NCBI GenBank assembly: GCA_003644325.1
Contig: QNCA01000129.1
Coordinates: 1 to 5,449, forward strand
Reading direction: 5' to 3'
DNA from: Planctomycetota bacterium
GTDB lineage: Bacteria > Planctomycetota > B129-G9
DNA length: 5,449 nucleotides
Positions 5,361-5,449 of this stretch are shown piece by piece. A model generated the notes under the pieces. That model was not told the DNA's origin, did not search any database, and worked only from the letters and a program-made list of their open reading frames with translations. How positions within the stretch are numbered: position 1 is the first letter of the stretch; each line of letters starts with the position of its first letter. Made by a program: the position numbers and the translations under genes.

Positions 5361-5395
5361 CCCTCCAGACGGAAGGTTTACCCGCCCGAGGCGGG
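5361..5395. repeat. Two adjacent short hairpin repeats
   Basis: CCCTCC (5361-5366) with GGAAGG (5371-5376) gives a stem that contains one wobble pair on the minus-strand RNA and one mismatch on the plus strand. CCCGCC (5381-5386) with GGCGGG (5390-5395) gives a perfect 6-bp stem with a 3-nt loop. The two are separated by TTTA. Neither has a T-run typical of an intrinsic terminator. They could be the tail of a gene beyond the window or copies of a dispersed palindromic repeat. Confidence 0.35.
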
Positions 5396-5449
5396 CAGAA
5401 GTGAAAAAGCGGAAGGCAAAAGCGAGGAGACACCTTACGGTGACAGTCA

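Larger units (their letters stand above)
5161..5449. other. Upstream region of the HDOD gene, no convincing gene
   Basis: These 289 bp up to the right edge contain the sigma-28-like promoter candidate, a 12-bp AT-rich palindrome ATATG-AA-CATAT at 5247-5258, and two adjacent hairpin-forming repeats at 5361-5395, but no open frame with a good ribosome site or recognisable product. An 84-codon minus-strand frame at 5179-5433 would lie across all of these elements, and its composition is unlike the neighbouring genes. Confidence 0.6.

Noticed and set aside
5179..5433. 84-codon minus-strand frame upstream of the HDOD gene
   Set aside because: No ribosome site, no recognisable family, and it crosses promoter-like and palindromic elements.

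Overview
The window looks like an ordinary chromosomal stretch of a free-living bacterium with moderately high GC and canonical Shine-Dalgarno and sigma-70-like signals. The phylum cannot be fixed from the sequence. The N-terminal style of the PolA-like protein, the membrane-anchored coiled-coil/BRCT protein and the divergent YchF-like NTPase together are compatible with Planctomycetota or a related deep-branching lineage; this is a weak inference. No mobile element, CRISPR array, tRNA or rRNA gene was seen.

Layout: the left edge holds the first 100 codons of a minus-strand DNA polymerase I-type gene (5'-3' exonuclease domain). A 439-bp intergenic region follows, carrying two divergent sigma-70-like promoters whose -35 boxes are 40 bp apart. 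One fires left towards polA and has a 15-bp perfect palindrome just past its predicted start site; the other fires right towards a 432-residue protein with an N-terminal membrane anchor, long coiled coils, a beta-rich domain and a C-terminal BRCT-like domain. That gene ends at a good intrinsic terminator. Next, on the same strand, is a 362-residue YchF/OLA1-family P-loop NTPase with a C-terminal TGS-type domain.

The right half is on the minus strand and convergent with the NTPase gene. An HDOD-domain signalling gene is followed 61 bp downstream by a divergent CheR-type methyltransferase-like gene, probably as a two-gene operon. The upstream region holds a sigma-28 (FliA)-like promoter candidate with a spacer one base too long, which would fit a motility or chemotaxis link.

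How the genes work together: the HDOD and CheR-like pair probably acts in signal transduction. PolA (replication and repair) and the NTPase (translation-associated) look like housekeeping genes. The BRCT-bearing membrane protein is the least explained gene. Its divergent promoter arrangement with polA invites, but does not prove, a link to DNA metabolism. The best leads are that domain combination, the CheR-like protein that lacks the usual family motifs, and the polA/BRCT control region. I did not find a convincing new multi-gene system.
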